64,000 bases of DNA from Nocardioides gansuensis (GTDB lineage: Bacteria > Actinomycetota > Actinomycetes > Propionibacteriales > Nocardioidaceae). Of the stretch, positions 32,263 to 39,721 are shown in pieces. Position 1 is the stretch's first letter. Every line of letters starts with the position of its first letter. The DNA lies in NCBI RefSeq assembly GCF_003076135.1, contig NZ_QDGZ01000003.1, forward strand, positions 310,001 through 374,000. The letters run 5' to 3'. Both the position numbers and the translations under genes were made by a program. Below the pieces are notes generated by a model that saw nothing but the letters and a program-made list of their open reading frames with translations, made no database searches and was not told the DNA's origin.

Positions 32263-32663
32263 TGGCTGAGTCTGGCTCGACCCTGCACGTGGAGCTCGTC
32301 GCGGCGGACCGCCTGGTGTGGTCCGGCGAGGCGAAGATGGTGATCGCCCGCACCACCGAGGGCGACGTCGGCATCCTGCCCCACCACGCTCCGGTCCTCT
32401 CGATCATCATCGAGGGCGTCGTGGACGTGCAGACGGCCGAGGGTGAGACCTGGGTGGCTGCCGTCGACGCCGGGTTCCTCTCCGTGGCCAACAACCGGGT
32501 CTCGATCCTGTCCGAGCACGCCGAGATGTCGCACGAGATCGACCTGGAGAAGGCGCGCCAGGAGCTCGAGCGCGCCAAGCAGGCCGGCGAGAACGACGAC
32601 GCCGCGGCCGAGGCCGTGCGTCGCGCCGAGGCGCGGATCCGCGCTGTGGAGCGGGCTTCCTGA
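32262..32663 (+). CDS. atpC: ATP synthase F1 subunit epsilon
   Basis: A 133-residue subunit with the N-terminal beta sandwich (LHVELVAADRLVWSGEAKMV, GDVGILPHHAPVLSII) and a helical C-terminal part (LEKARQELERAKQAG and VRRAEARIRAVERA) that can inhibit hydrolysis. The ATG at 32262 overlaps the atpD stop. The gene ends the ATP synthase operon proper, followed after 24 bases by an 18-bp-stem terminator. Confidence 0.95.
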
Positions 32664-32687
32664 CGTTCTCGTCAGGCGACCGACTAG

Positions 32688-32723
32688 GGTGAGCGCACGG
32701 ACCGGCCGGTCCGTGCGCTCACC
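32688..32723 (+). terminator. Perfect 36-base palindrome terminating the atp operon
   Basis: GGTGAGCGCACGGACCGG (32688-32705) pairs perfectly with 32706-32723, an 18-bp stem with no forced loop, followed by GGTTTCGTTTC. A TAGGGT box at 32685-32690 overlaps its left edge, so it could also be the leader of the DUF2550 transcript. Confidence 0.75.
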
Positions 32724-32761
32724 GGTTTCGTTTCAAGGGTTCAGCCCTCAGGAGGGGATGG

Positions 32762-33220
32762 ATGCCGGTCTGGCAGTGGCTGCTCGACATCGTCGGCCTG
32801 CTCCTGCTCCTGCCCATCCTCTACGGCGTCGGCCTGATCGTGCGCCGCCGCTGGATCGCCCGCCACGGCGGCACCTTCGAGCTGAGCGTGCGCCTGCGCA
32901 CCACGCGCCCCGGCCACGGCTGGGTGCTCGGCATCGGCCGCTACAGCGGCGACCGGCTCGAGTGGTTCCGGATCTTCTCGATCACGCCCAGGCCGTCGCT
33001 CACCTGGTCGCGCAGCGACCTCGGCTACTCCGGGCGCCGGGCCCCGGTGGGCCACGAGGAGATGTCCCTCTACGCCGGGCACCTCGTGGTCTCCTGCCAC
33101 ACCGTCGACGGACCGGTTGAGCTGGCGATGAGCGAGGCCTCCCTCACCGGCTTCCAGGCGTGGCTCGAGTCCGGGCCACCCGGGTCCGACTGGGATCGCG
33201 GCGGGGTTCCGCGCGGATGA
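32762..33220 (+). CDS. DUF2550 family membrane protein
   Basis: A 152-residue protein with one N-terminal membrane helix (about 7-27) and a cytosolic beta-rich domain with many Trp and Arg (RIFSITPRPSLTWSRSDL). The position directly after atpC matches the actinobacterial DUF2550 family (Rv1312 in M. tuberculosis), whose function is unknown. AGGAGGGG at 32750-32757 gives a strong ribosome site for the ATG at 32762; an ATG four bases earlier is out of frame. It overlaps the MFS gene by 4 bases. Confidence 0.85.
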   Translation: MPVWQWLLDIVGLLLLLPILYGVGLIVRRRWIARHGGTFELSVRLRTTRPGHGWVLGIGRYSGDRLEWFRIFSITPRPSLTWSRSDLGYSGRRAPVGHEEMSLYAGHLVVSCHTVDGPVELAMSEASLTGFQAWLESGPPGSDWDRGGVPRG

Positions 33221-34389
33221 CGGGAAGCCTGCCGGCCGCTCGCACGGCCGTGATGGTGTCGTTCTTCCTCAACGGGTTCGGCTTCGCCACCTGGGTCTCC
33301 CGCATCCCGGAGGTCCGCGAGGGGCTCGGCCTCAGCAACGGTGGCCTCGGGCTCCTCCTGTTCGCGATCGCCGCCGGGTCGGTGCTGACGCTGCCGACGA
33401 CGGGGACGATGATCACCCGCTGGGGCGCCGACCGCGTGGTGCGGATCGGCGTCGGGGCGGACACGATCGGCCTGCTGGTCGCGGCGGTCGGGGCCGGGGT
33501 GCTCGGGAGCATGCCCGTCGCGGCGGCCGGCCTGTTCGCCTACGGCCTGGGCATCGGTGTCTGGGACGTCGCGATGAACGTCGAGGGCGCGGCCGTCGAG
33601 CGAGGCCTCGGCCGCACCATCATGCCGCGCTTCCACGCCGCCTTCAGCCTGGGCACGGTGGCCGGCGCCGCGCTCGGTGTGCTCGCGACCGCCCTGGACG
33701 TGTCGATGGTGTCGCATCTCGGCCTGAGCGCCGCGGTGATGGCGGCCGCCGCGCTCGAGTCGACCCGCCGCTTCCTGCCCCGCGGCCAGGAGCACGACGA
33801 GGCCGAGGCGGCCCGGCCGTCCGCCGCGCGTGCCTGGCTCGAGCCCCGCACCGTGCTCATCGGCCTGATGGTCTTCGCCCTCGGCGCGACCGAGGGCACC
33901 GCCAACGACTGGCTGGCGGTCGCGCTGATCGACGGCTACGACGTGCCGCACTGGCAGGGCGTGGCCGGCTTCGGGCTCTTCGTCGCGGCGATGACGGCAG
34001 GCCGCGTCTGGGGCACCTCGCTGCTCGACCGGCACGGCCGGACGGCCGTGCTGTGGACCACGATGGCCGTGGCCGCTTCCGGCGTACTGCTGATCGTCCT
34101 CGGCGGCCACCCGGCGGTGGCCGTGGTGGGCATCGTGATGTGGGGGCTGGGCGCCTCCCTCGGCTTCCCGGTCGGGATGAGCGCCGCCGCGGACGACCCC
34201 CGCCACGCCGCCGTACGCGTCTCCGTCGTCTCGACCATCGCCTACACCGCATTCCTCGCAGGCCCGCCCCTGCTCGGCTTCCTCGCCGATAGGGTCGGGA
34301 CCCTGCCCGCCCTGCTCGCCGTGGCCGTGCTGCTCGTGCCCAGCGCCCTTCTGGTGCCGGCTGCCCGGGAGCGCGTCGAAGCCCGCTGA
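33217..34389 (+). CDS. MFS transporter
   Basis: A 390-residue major facilitator with about 12 hydrophobic helices. The first loop region WVSRIPEVREGLGLSNGGLG and MNVEGAAVERGLGRTIMPRFHA resemble the YbjJ-like branch of MFS proteins, several of which are annotated as sugar or drug transporters. The substrate cannot be told. The ATG at 33217 overlaps the DUF2550 stop (ATGA), so it is read from the same mRNA although the functions are probably unrelated. It is convergent with the sulfatase, 12 bases apart. Confidence 0.85.
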   Translation: MTGSLPAARTAVMVSFFLNGFGFATWVSRIPEVREGLGLSNGGLGLLLFAIAAGSVLTLPTTGTMITRWGADRVVRIGVGADTIGLLVAAVGAGVLGSMPVAAAGLFAYGLGIGVWDVAMNVEGAAVERGLGRTIMPRFHAAFSLGTVAGAALGVLATALDVSMVSHLGLSAAVMAAAALESTRRFLPRGQEHDEAEAARPSAARAWLEPRTVLIGLMVFALGATEGTANDWLAVALIDGYDVPHWQGVAGFGLFVAAMTAGRVWGTSLLDRHGRTAVLWTTMAVAASGVLLIVLGGHPAVAVVGIVMWGLGASLGFPVGMSAAADDPRHAAVRVSVVSTIAYTAFLAGPPLLGFLADRVGTLPALLAVAVLLVPSALLVPAARERVEAR

Positions 34390-34401
34390 CGTCGCCGCGG
34401 G

Positions 34402-36066
34402 TCAGCCCACTCCGTAGCGCTTGTGGTGCGCGGCCAGCCACGCGTCCGTGAGCTCCCGCGTCTGGTCGGCCGTCGTCGAGAGAGAGTCCGGCAGCGGCGC
34501 CCGGCAGCCGGCGCCGGCGCAGTACCGCAGCTGCTGCCAGACCTGGGCAAGCGCACGGCGTAGGTCGGCGTGCGCCTTGCTGCTGTGCAGCGACTCCATC
34601 TGGTGGGGGTCGGTCGCCAGATCGTAGAGCTCCGTGTCGCCGTTGCGGTAGCGGATGTAGGTGTAGCGCGCCGTGCGCACGCCGATCGCCGTCCGGGCGT
34701 CCTTCGAGAGCGGCGCGAAGCCGTTCTCCTTGCCGCGAGGCCCGTGCGCGGACTCGATGAGCACGGGCGTGGTCCAGCCCTCGTCGGCGCCGAAGAGGGC
34801 CGGCACCCGGGAGGCGCCGTCTGCCTGGCGGGGCGCCGCGGCACCGCCGAAGTCGAGGAGCGTCGCCGTGAGGTCGACCAGCGTCGTGGGGGCGTAGCGG
34901 ACGCTGCCGTCGCGGAGGCCCGGCCCGGTCATCACGAGCGGCACGCGCAGCGAGGGCTCGTGGCCGTTGACCTTGCCCTGGCGCAGGCGGTGCTCGCCGA
35001 GGTAGTAGCCGTTGTCGGAGGTGAACACGAGCACCGTGTCCTCCCACTCGCCGAGGGCCTCGAGCTCCGTCTTGAGGGCCGCGATCTCCTTGTCCATCGC
35101 GAGGATGGCCTCGGCGCGCTGCCGGCTGAGCTCGCGGAGCGCGAGGCGCTCCTGCCGGGTCAGCTCGGGGCGGGAGCGGATGTACGCCGGCTTGTCGCGC
35201 ACGTCCGCCTCGGTGGCTCCGCCGGAGCGGGGCACGCCGAGGCTGTGGGTGATCAGCTTGTCGAACCGTCCCTCCACCTGCCACGGCCGGGCGGGGGTCT
35301 TGATCTTGGTGCGCCGCCCGCGGGCGTCGGGGACCTTGCCCGGGTCGTCGGGCTCGTCGGGGCCGCCGAAGTGGGGAGCCAGGAAGTTGACGTGCGCGAA
35401 GAACGGAGCCTCGCCCGCGAGGTCGCGCGCGAGCTCGCGGCTGTAGGCGCCCACGACACCCGTCTGGTAGACGCCGCCGTGGTTCTCCGTCACGCCGTCG
35501 TGGTTGTACGGCGTGCTGAAGTAGTTGTAGGTCCCGCCCCACACCCCGCGCAGGCCGGGGTCCTCGAACGCGCCGATCCACTCCGTCCACCCCGGCGGCA
35601 CGTACTGCCACGACTCCTGGCCGGTGACGAGGGAGTCGTCCTCGCCGTAGCGGTTGAGGTACTTCCCGACGTAGCCCGTGCCGTAGCCGGCGGCCTGCAT
35701 CGAGGTCGCGATCGTGCGCGAGTCGTCGAACGAGCCGAACGCGTAGGGCGGCTCGTGCCAGAGCACCCCGTGGTTGTGCGCGTGCTGACCGGTCAGGAAC
35801 GACGCCCGCGCCGGACAGCACAGCGGGAAGCTGGAGAAGGCGTTGGCGAAGGTCACGCCGTGACGGGCGAGCCGGCTGACGGTCGGCGCGAACCGCAGCT
35901 CGTCGAAGCGCATGTCGTCGGCCATCACCACGACCACATTCGGCCGGTGTGGCGGCTCGGCGGCGGAGGCCCGTGACGTGGCGGGGCCCGGTGCGGTGCC
36001 CGCGAGGGCAGACGACAGCGTGATGCAGCTCGCGGCGATGAAGCCCGCCCCCCGAAGACGTCCCAT
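34402..36066 (-). CDS. Secreted sulfatase
   Basis: A 554-residue arylsulfatase-type enzyme that hydrolyses sulfate esters. A signal peptide (about 1-35) is followed by NVVVVMADDMR with metal-binding Asp50/Asp51. The FGly motif C-x-P-x-R is Cys83-Cys84-Pro85-Ala86-Arg87 in PLCCPARASFLTGQ, so Cys83 would become formylglycine; the usual Ser is Ala here. SDNGYYLGEH supplies further metal ligands. No FGly-generating enzyme gene lies nearby. The substrate is unknown; CCPxR enzymes often act on polysaccharide sulfates. Confidence 0.9.
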   Translation of the reverse strand: MGRLRGAGFIAASCITLSSALAGTAPGPATSRASAAEPPHRPNVVVVMADDMRFDELRFAPTVSRLARHGVTFANAFSSFPLCCPARASFLTGQHAHNHGVLWHEPPYAFGSFDDSRTIATSMQAAGYGTGYVGKYLNRYGEDDSLVTGQESWQYVPPGWTEWIGAFEDPGLRGVWGGTYNYFSTPYNHDGVTENHGGVYQTGVVGAYSRELARDLAGEAPFFAHVNFLAPHFGGPDEPDDPGKVPDARGRRTKIKTPARPWQVEGRFDKLITHSLGVPRSGGATEADVRDKPAYIRSRPELTRQERLALRELSRQRAEAILAMDKEIAALKTELEALGEWEDTVLVFTSDNGYYLGEHRLRQGKVNGHEPSLRVPLVMTGPGLRDGSVRYAPTTLVDLTATLLDFGGAAAPRQADGASRVPALFGADEGWTTPVLIESAHGPRGKENGFAPLSKDARTAIGVRTARYTYIRYRNGDTELYDLATDPHQMESLHSSKAHADLRRALAQVWQQLRYCAGAGCRAPLPDSLSTTADQTRELTDAWLAAHHKRYGVG

Positions 36067-36116
36067 GGTGGGAGCGAGGCTACTTCACACGAGGGGGCCT
36101 TCCGGCGCTTTCACCA

Positions 36117-36228
36117 CCGGCTATTCGCGGCGGCTCGGGTCTCCGCTCGTTCCTCGCTGCGACCTCTCGCCGCCGGCTATTCGCGGCGGCTCGGGTCTCC
36201 GCTCGTTCCTCGCTGCGACCTCTCGCCG
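36117..36228. repeat. Tandem 56-base repeat (2 copies)
   Basis: Two identical 56-base copies at 36117-36172 and 36173-36228, followed by a further CCGG. The unit contains GGTCTCCGCTCGTTCCTCGC. The second copy encodes the last 17 codons and the stop of the minus-strand adenosyltransferase gene; the first copy lies between this gene and the sulfatase. Confidence 0.9.
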
Positions 36229-36788
36229 CCGGGCACCCAGAGCACGTCGCCCGTCGCCCTGTTCGCGTGCCGCGCCAGGATGAAGAGCAGGTCGGAGAGG
36301 CGGTTGAGGTAGGTGATCGCCAGTGGGTTCATGGTCGACTCGTGCTCGGCCCAGGCCGCCCAGGCGGACCGCTCGGCACGGCGTACGACGGTGCGCGCGA
36401 CGTGGAGGTGCGCGCCCCCGGGGGTGCCGCCGTTGAGGATGAAGGAGCGCAGGTTGGGCAGGTCCTCGTTGTAGGCGTCGCACCAGGACTCGAGCCGGTC
36501 GATGTAGTCCTGCTCGATGCGCAGCGGCGGGTACTCCGGGTCGGGCACCACCGGGGTGCAGAGGTCGGCGCCGACGTCGAAGAGGTCGTTCTGCACGTGG
36601 ACGAGCACCCCGGCTACGTCGTCGTCCAGCTCGCCCACCGCGACCGCCAGGCCGACCTGGGCGTTGGCCTCGTCGACGTCGGCGTAGGCCTGCAGCCGGG
36701 GGTCGGTCTTGGTGGTCTCGCTCATGTCACCGAGCCGGGTGGTGCCGGCGTCGCCGGTGCGGGTGTAGATCCGGGTGAGGTTGACCAT
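36177..36788 (-). CDS. PduO-type cob(I)alamin adenosyltransferase
   Basis: A 203-residue enzyme that makes adenosylcobalamin, the cofactor of the ethylmalonyl-CoA mutase encoded nearby. The ATP-binding signature RTGDAGTTRLGD is at 10-21, followed by YADVDEANAQVG and the helix-bundle motif RTVVRRAER with NRLSDLLFILAR. The family normally ends near WVPG; the last 16 residues (ERSQRGTSGDPSRRE) are coded by the second copy of a 56-base repeat, a tail that looks acquired. The ATG at 36788 has a TAGGCT box six bases upstream, so the mRNA is probably leaderless. Confidence 0.92.
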   Translation of the reverse strand: MVNLTRIYTRTGDAGTTRLGDMSETTKTDPRLQAYADVDEANAQVGLAVAVGELDDDVAGVLVHVQNDLFDVGADLCTPVVPDPEYPPLRIEQDYIDRLESWCDAYNEDLPNLRSFILNGGTPGGAHLHVARTVVRRAERSAWAAWAEHESTMNPLAITYLNRLSDLLFILARHANRATGDVLWVPGGERSQRGTSGDPSRRE

Positions 36789-36794
36789 GCTCCG

Positions 36795-36800
36795 AGCCTA
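36795..36800 (-). promoter_or_regulatory. -10 box for leaderless adenosyltransferase mRNA
   Basis: TAGGCT on the minus strand, then CGGAGC, then the ATG at 36788. Same spacing as at argS. Confidence 0.6.
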
Positions 36801-37012
36801 ATGGGCAGCGATGGACCCGCCGGCCCGGTTCCGGAGTCAGATCACACGAGTCACATCCGCCCCTTGCGTCACATTGCGGACGTGTGCGTCCACAGGCGTC
36901 CACTATCCGCATCGGCACCAAACCGGCTCAGGTGTCGGCGCAACCGAGGTGGGTACTGCTGCGTCATAGTGGGTGCGGAGTCGCACACCGGGACCCCGCA
37001 GGGAGGACACCG

Positions 37013-37321
37013 ATGGACATCACCACCGAGGGCGCCACGCTGGTCCTCCACGGAGACTTCGACGTGCGCAGCACCGGGGAGGTGCGCAACGCGATCTACG
37101 AGCGACTCGAGGGTCATGACGAGGACGTCGTCGTGGACATGTCCGAGGTCGAGACCATCGACCTCACCGCCCTCAAGGTCCTCGCGGCCGCCACCCACCG
37201 TGCCAGCCGGGCCGGCCACCACGTCACCCTGCGCAACTGCGGCCCCGCGGTCCGGCGGATGCTGCACCTGTCCCGCCTCGCCCACGTGCTCGAGGTGGAG
37301 CGCCGCGCCGCGACGGCGTGA
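37013..37321 (+). CDS. STAS-domain protein (anti-sigma antagonist-like)
   Basis: A 102-residue single STAS domain: strand TLVLHGDFDVRS, then VVVDMSEVETIDLTALKVL and NCGPAVRRMLHLSRLAHVLEV. In SpoIIAA-type antagonists the phosphorylated Ser lies in a DSSG loop; here that loop reads DLTAL, with Leu at the Ser position and Thr next. It may therefore be unregulated, use the Thr, or have another role. GGGAGGA at 37001-37007 is the ribosome site. GTGTC (36932-36936) and GGGTAC (36951-36956) upstream vaguely resemble a SigB/SigF-type promoter. It lies divergent from the adenosyltransferase. Confidence 0.82.
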   Translation: MDITTEGATLVLHGDFDVRSTGEVRNAIYERLEGHDEDVVVDMSEVETIDLTALKVLAAATHRASRAGHHVTLRNCGPAVRRMLHLSRLAHVLEVERRAATA

Positions 37322-37370
37322 GTGTGACGCTTCACATGTCCAGCCGGTGACTGGGCGGTAACCCGCGCCA

Positions 37371-37376
37371 TACGCT
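37371..37376 (+). promoter_or_regulatory. -10 box for leaderless ecm mRNA
   Basis: TACGCT ends six bases before the ATG at 37383 with no Shine-Dalgarno in between. Confidence 0.55.
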
Positions 37377-37382
37377 GACCGC

Positions 37383-39422
37383 ATGACTGACAAGCAGGTC
37401 GACGTTCACTCCACGGACTCCGGGCGCCCGGCCAAGGACCGTCCCTGGGTGATGCGCACCTACGCCGGCCACTCCACGGCCGCGGCGTCCAACGCGCTCT
37501 ACCGCAAGAACCTTGCCAAGGGCCAGACCGGCCTCAGCGTCGCCTTCGACCTGCCCACGCAGACCGGCTACGACCCCGACAGCCCGCTCAGCCGCGGCGA
37601 GGTCGGCAAGGTCGGGGTGCCCGTGCCGCACCTGGGCGAGATGCGGCGTCTGTTCGAGGACATCCCGCTCACGGAGATGAACACCTCGATGACCATCAAC
37701 GCGACGGCCATGTGGCTGCTGGCGATGTACCAGGTGGTCGCCGAGGAGCAGAACCCGGAGATGGCCCCGAGCGAGGTCGCGCACCGGCTCGCCGGCACCA
37801 CGCAGAACGACATCATCAAGGAGTACCTCTCGCGCGGGACCTACGTGTTCCCGCCCGAGCACTCCCTACGCCTGATCAGCGACATGATCGCCTACACGGT
37901 CCACGAGATCCCCACGTGGAACCCGATCAACATCTGCAGCTACCACCTGCAGGAGGCCGGGGCGACGCCGACCCAGGAGCTCGCCTACGCGCTGTGCACC
38001 GCGATCGCCGTGCTCGACCAGGTGAAGGCGTCCGGCCAGGTCTCCGAGGAGGACTTCGGCAAGGTCGTCGGCCGCATCTCGTTCTTCGTCAACGCCGGCG
38101 TGCGCTTCATCGAGGAGACCTGCAAGATGCGGGCCTTCGTCCGGCTGTGGGACGAGATCACCCGTGAGCGCTACGGCGTCGAGGACGAGAAGATGCGCCG
38201 GTTCCGCTACGGCGTGCAGGTCAACTCGCTCGGTCTCACCGAGGCGCAGCCGGAGAACAACGTGCAGCGCATCGTCCTCGAGATGCTGGGCGTGACGCTG
38301 TCCAAGAACGCTCGCGCCCGCGCCGTACAGCTGCCGGCCTGGAACGAGGCGCTCGGCCTGCCGCGGCCGTGGGACCAGCAGTGGTCGCTGCGCCTGCAGC
38401 AGGTGCTCGCCTTCGAGTCCGACCTCCTGGAGTACGACGACATCTTCGACGGCAGCCACGTGATCGAGGCCAAGGTGGCCGAGCTGGTCGCCGGCGCCAA
38501 GGAGGAGATCGACCGCGTCCAGGCCATGGGCGGCGCGATCGCGGCGGTGGAGTCCGGCTACATGAAGCAGGCGCTGGTCAGCGCCCACGCGGCCCGCCGA
38601 GCCCGCATCGAGTCGGGCGAGGAGATCATCGTCGGCGTCAACAGGTTCGACACCACCGAGCCGTCGCCGCTGACCGCCAACCTGGACGAGGCGATCATGG
38701 TCGCCGACCCCCAGGCCGAGCAGGCGGCCCTCGACTCGGTCGCCCAGTGGAAGGCCCAGCGCGACGAGGCCGCGGTCGCCGAGGCGCTCGCCGCGCTCGC
38801 CGCCGACGCCAAGACCGACAAGAACCTGATGCCCGCCACCCTGGCCGCCGCCCGTGCGGGTGCCACCACGGGGGAGTGGGCGGGCACGCTGCGCGAGGTG
38901 TTCGGCGAGTTCCGCGCGCCGACCGGCGTGGTTGGGGCCGTGGGCGTCGCCGAGGCGGGCGAGGAGCTCGCCGCCGTACGCCGTCGGGTCAAGGAGACCG
39001 GTGAGGAGCTCGGGGGCCGGCTGCGCCTGCTGGTCGGCAAGCCGGGGCTGGACGGCCACTCCAACGGTGCCGAGCAGGTCGCCGTCCGTGCCCGCGACGC
39101 GGGCTTCGAGGTCATCTACCAGGGCATCCGCCTGACGCCCGAGCAGATCGTCGCCGCGGCCGTCGCCGAGGACGTGCACTGCGTGGGGCTCTCGATCCTG
39201 TCCGGCTCGCACATGGAGCTGGTGCCCGACGTGCTCGCCGGTCTCCGCGAAGCCGGCCTGGAGGACGTGCCGGTCGTCGTCGGCGGGATCATCCCCGAGT
39301 CGGACGGCAAGCGCCTGGTGGAGCAGGGAGTCGCGGCGGTCTACACGCCGAAGGACTTCGGCCTGACCGGGATCATGGACGGCATCGTCGAGGTGATCCG
39401 GACGGCCCACGACCTCGACTGA
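37383..39422 (+). CDS. ecm: Ethylmalonyl-CoA mutase (MeaA type)
   Basis: A 679-residue adenosylcobalamin mutase that converts ethylmalonyl-CoA to methylsuccinyl-CoA in the ethylmalonyl-CoA pathway. The N-terminal TIM barrel begins RPWVMRTYAGHSTAAASN, which fits Ecm/MeaA rather than ordinary methylmalonyl-CoA mutase (judged from remembered family sequences). The B12 domain has DGHSNG with His559 as lower ligand, then SILSGSH and GGIIPESD. One polypeptide carries both domains. ccr, epimerase and meaB genes at 56-60 kb and the B12 adenosyltransferase next door support the call; a methylmalonyl- or isobutyryl-type mutase is the alternative. Confidence 0.88.
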   Translation: MTDKQVDVHSTDSGRPAKDRPWVMRTYAGHSTAAASNALYRKNLAKGQTGLSVAFDLPTQTGYDPDSPLSRGEVGKVGVPVPHLGEMRRLFEDIPLTEMNTSMTINATAMWLLAMYQVVAEEQNPEMAPSEVAHRLAGTTQNDIIKEYLSRGTYVFPPEHSLRLISDMIAYTVHEIPTWNPINICSYHLQEAGATPTQELAYALCTAIAVLDQVKASGQVSEEDFGKVVGRISFFVNAGVRFIEETCKMRAFVRLWDEITRERYGVEDEKMRRFRYGVQVNSLGLTEAQPENNVQRIVLEMLGVTLSKNARARAVQLPAWNEALGLPRPWDQQWSLRLQQVLAFESDLLEYDDIFDGSHVIEAKVAELVAGAKEEIDRVQAMGGAIAAVESGYMKQALVSAHAARRARIESGEEIIVGVNRFDTTEPSPLTANLDEAIMVADPQAEQAALDSVAQWKAQRDEAAVAEALAALAADAKTDKNLMPATLAAARAGATTGEWAGTLREVFGEFRAPTGVVGAVGVAEAGEELAAVRRRVKETGEELGGRLRLLVGKPGLDGHSNGAEQVAVRARDAGFEVIYQGIRLTPEQIVAAAVAEDVHCVGLSILSGSHMELVPDVLAGLREAGLEDVPVVVGGIIPESDGKRLVEQGVAAVYTPKDFGLTGIMDGIVEVIRTAHDLD

Positions 39423-39442
39423 GGTGGATGGATGGCGCGAGG

Positions 39443-39461
39443 TGAGGTAAGGCTCGCCTGA
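39443..39461 (+). promoter_or_regulatory. Putative DtxR/IdeR iron box
   Basis: TGAGGTAAGGCTCGCCTGA matches the classical 19-base box TTAGGTTAGGCTAACCTAA at 14 of 19 positions, including both AGG/CCT half-site cores. It lies 8 bases before the -10 box of the small 4-Cys protein gene, a normal place for repression by an iron-loaded DtxR/IdeR/DmdR protein. Binding is inferred. Confidence 0.6.
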
Positions 39462-39468
39462 CCTGCCG

Positions 39469-39474
39469 TAGACT
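39469..39474 (+). promoter_or_regulatory. -10 box for leaderless 4-Cys protein mRNA
   Basis: TAGACT ends six bases before the ATG at 39481; the putative iron box covers the -35 area. Confidence 0.6.
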
Positions 39475-39480
39475 CCCGTC

Positions 39481-39651
39481 ATGGGCAAGGGCAAGGCGAA
39501 GGGCAGCAAGGGGAAGCTGCCCAAGAAGAAGTGCTGCGTCTCGAAGTCGCGGTGCGGTCGCTGCCCCCTGCGGATGCTCAAGGAAGGCACCCTGCCCGAC
39601 GGCTACACCGTCAAGAAGCGGCGCCTGGTCAAGGTCGGCAAGGCCGCCTGA
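39481..39651 (+). CDS. Small basic protein with CC-CxxC motif
   Basis: A 56-residue protein with about 20 Lys/Arg. After a Lys/Gly-rich start (MGKGKAKGSKGK) it has KKKCCVSKSRCGRCPLRM: Cys18, Cys19, Cys25 and Cys28 could bind zinc, iron or an Fe-S cluster. The rest (GTLPDGYTVKKRRLVKV) is basic. I recall similar short CC-CxRCP proteins in actinobacteria with no assigned function. The gene has a -10 box for leaderless translation and a putative iron box directly upstream, so it may be made when iron is scarce. It lies between ecm and a kinase gene. Confidence 0.78.
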   Translation: MGKGKAKGSKGKLPKKKCCVSKSRCGRCPLRMLKEGTLPDGYTVKKRRLVKVGKAA

Positions 39652-39708
39652 CCCCTCATCGTGACGCGACTGTGATCGGTGGCGGAGGCCCGAGCAGGAC
39701 GCGCCCAT

Positions 39709-39714
39709 TACGCT
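39709..39714 (+). promoter_or_regulatory. -10 box for leaderless histidine kinase mRNA
   Basis: TACGCT ends seven bases before the GTG at 39722. Confidence 0.5.
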
Positions 39715-39721
39715 CGACGCC

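Noticed and set aside
36117..36228. Possible CRISPR array or attachment site in the tandem repeat
   Set aside because: Only two contiguous copies without spacers, no cas genes and no integrase.
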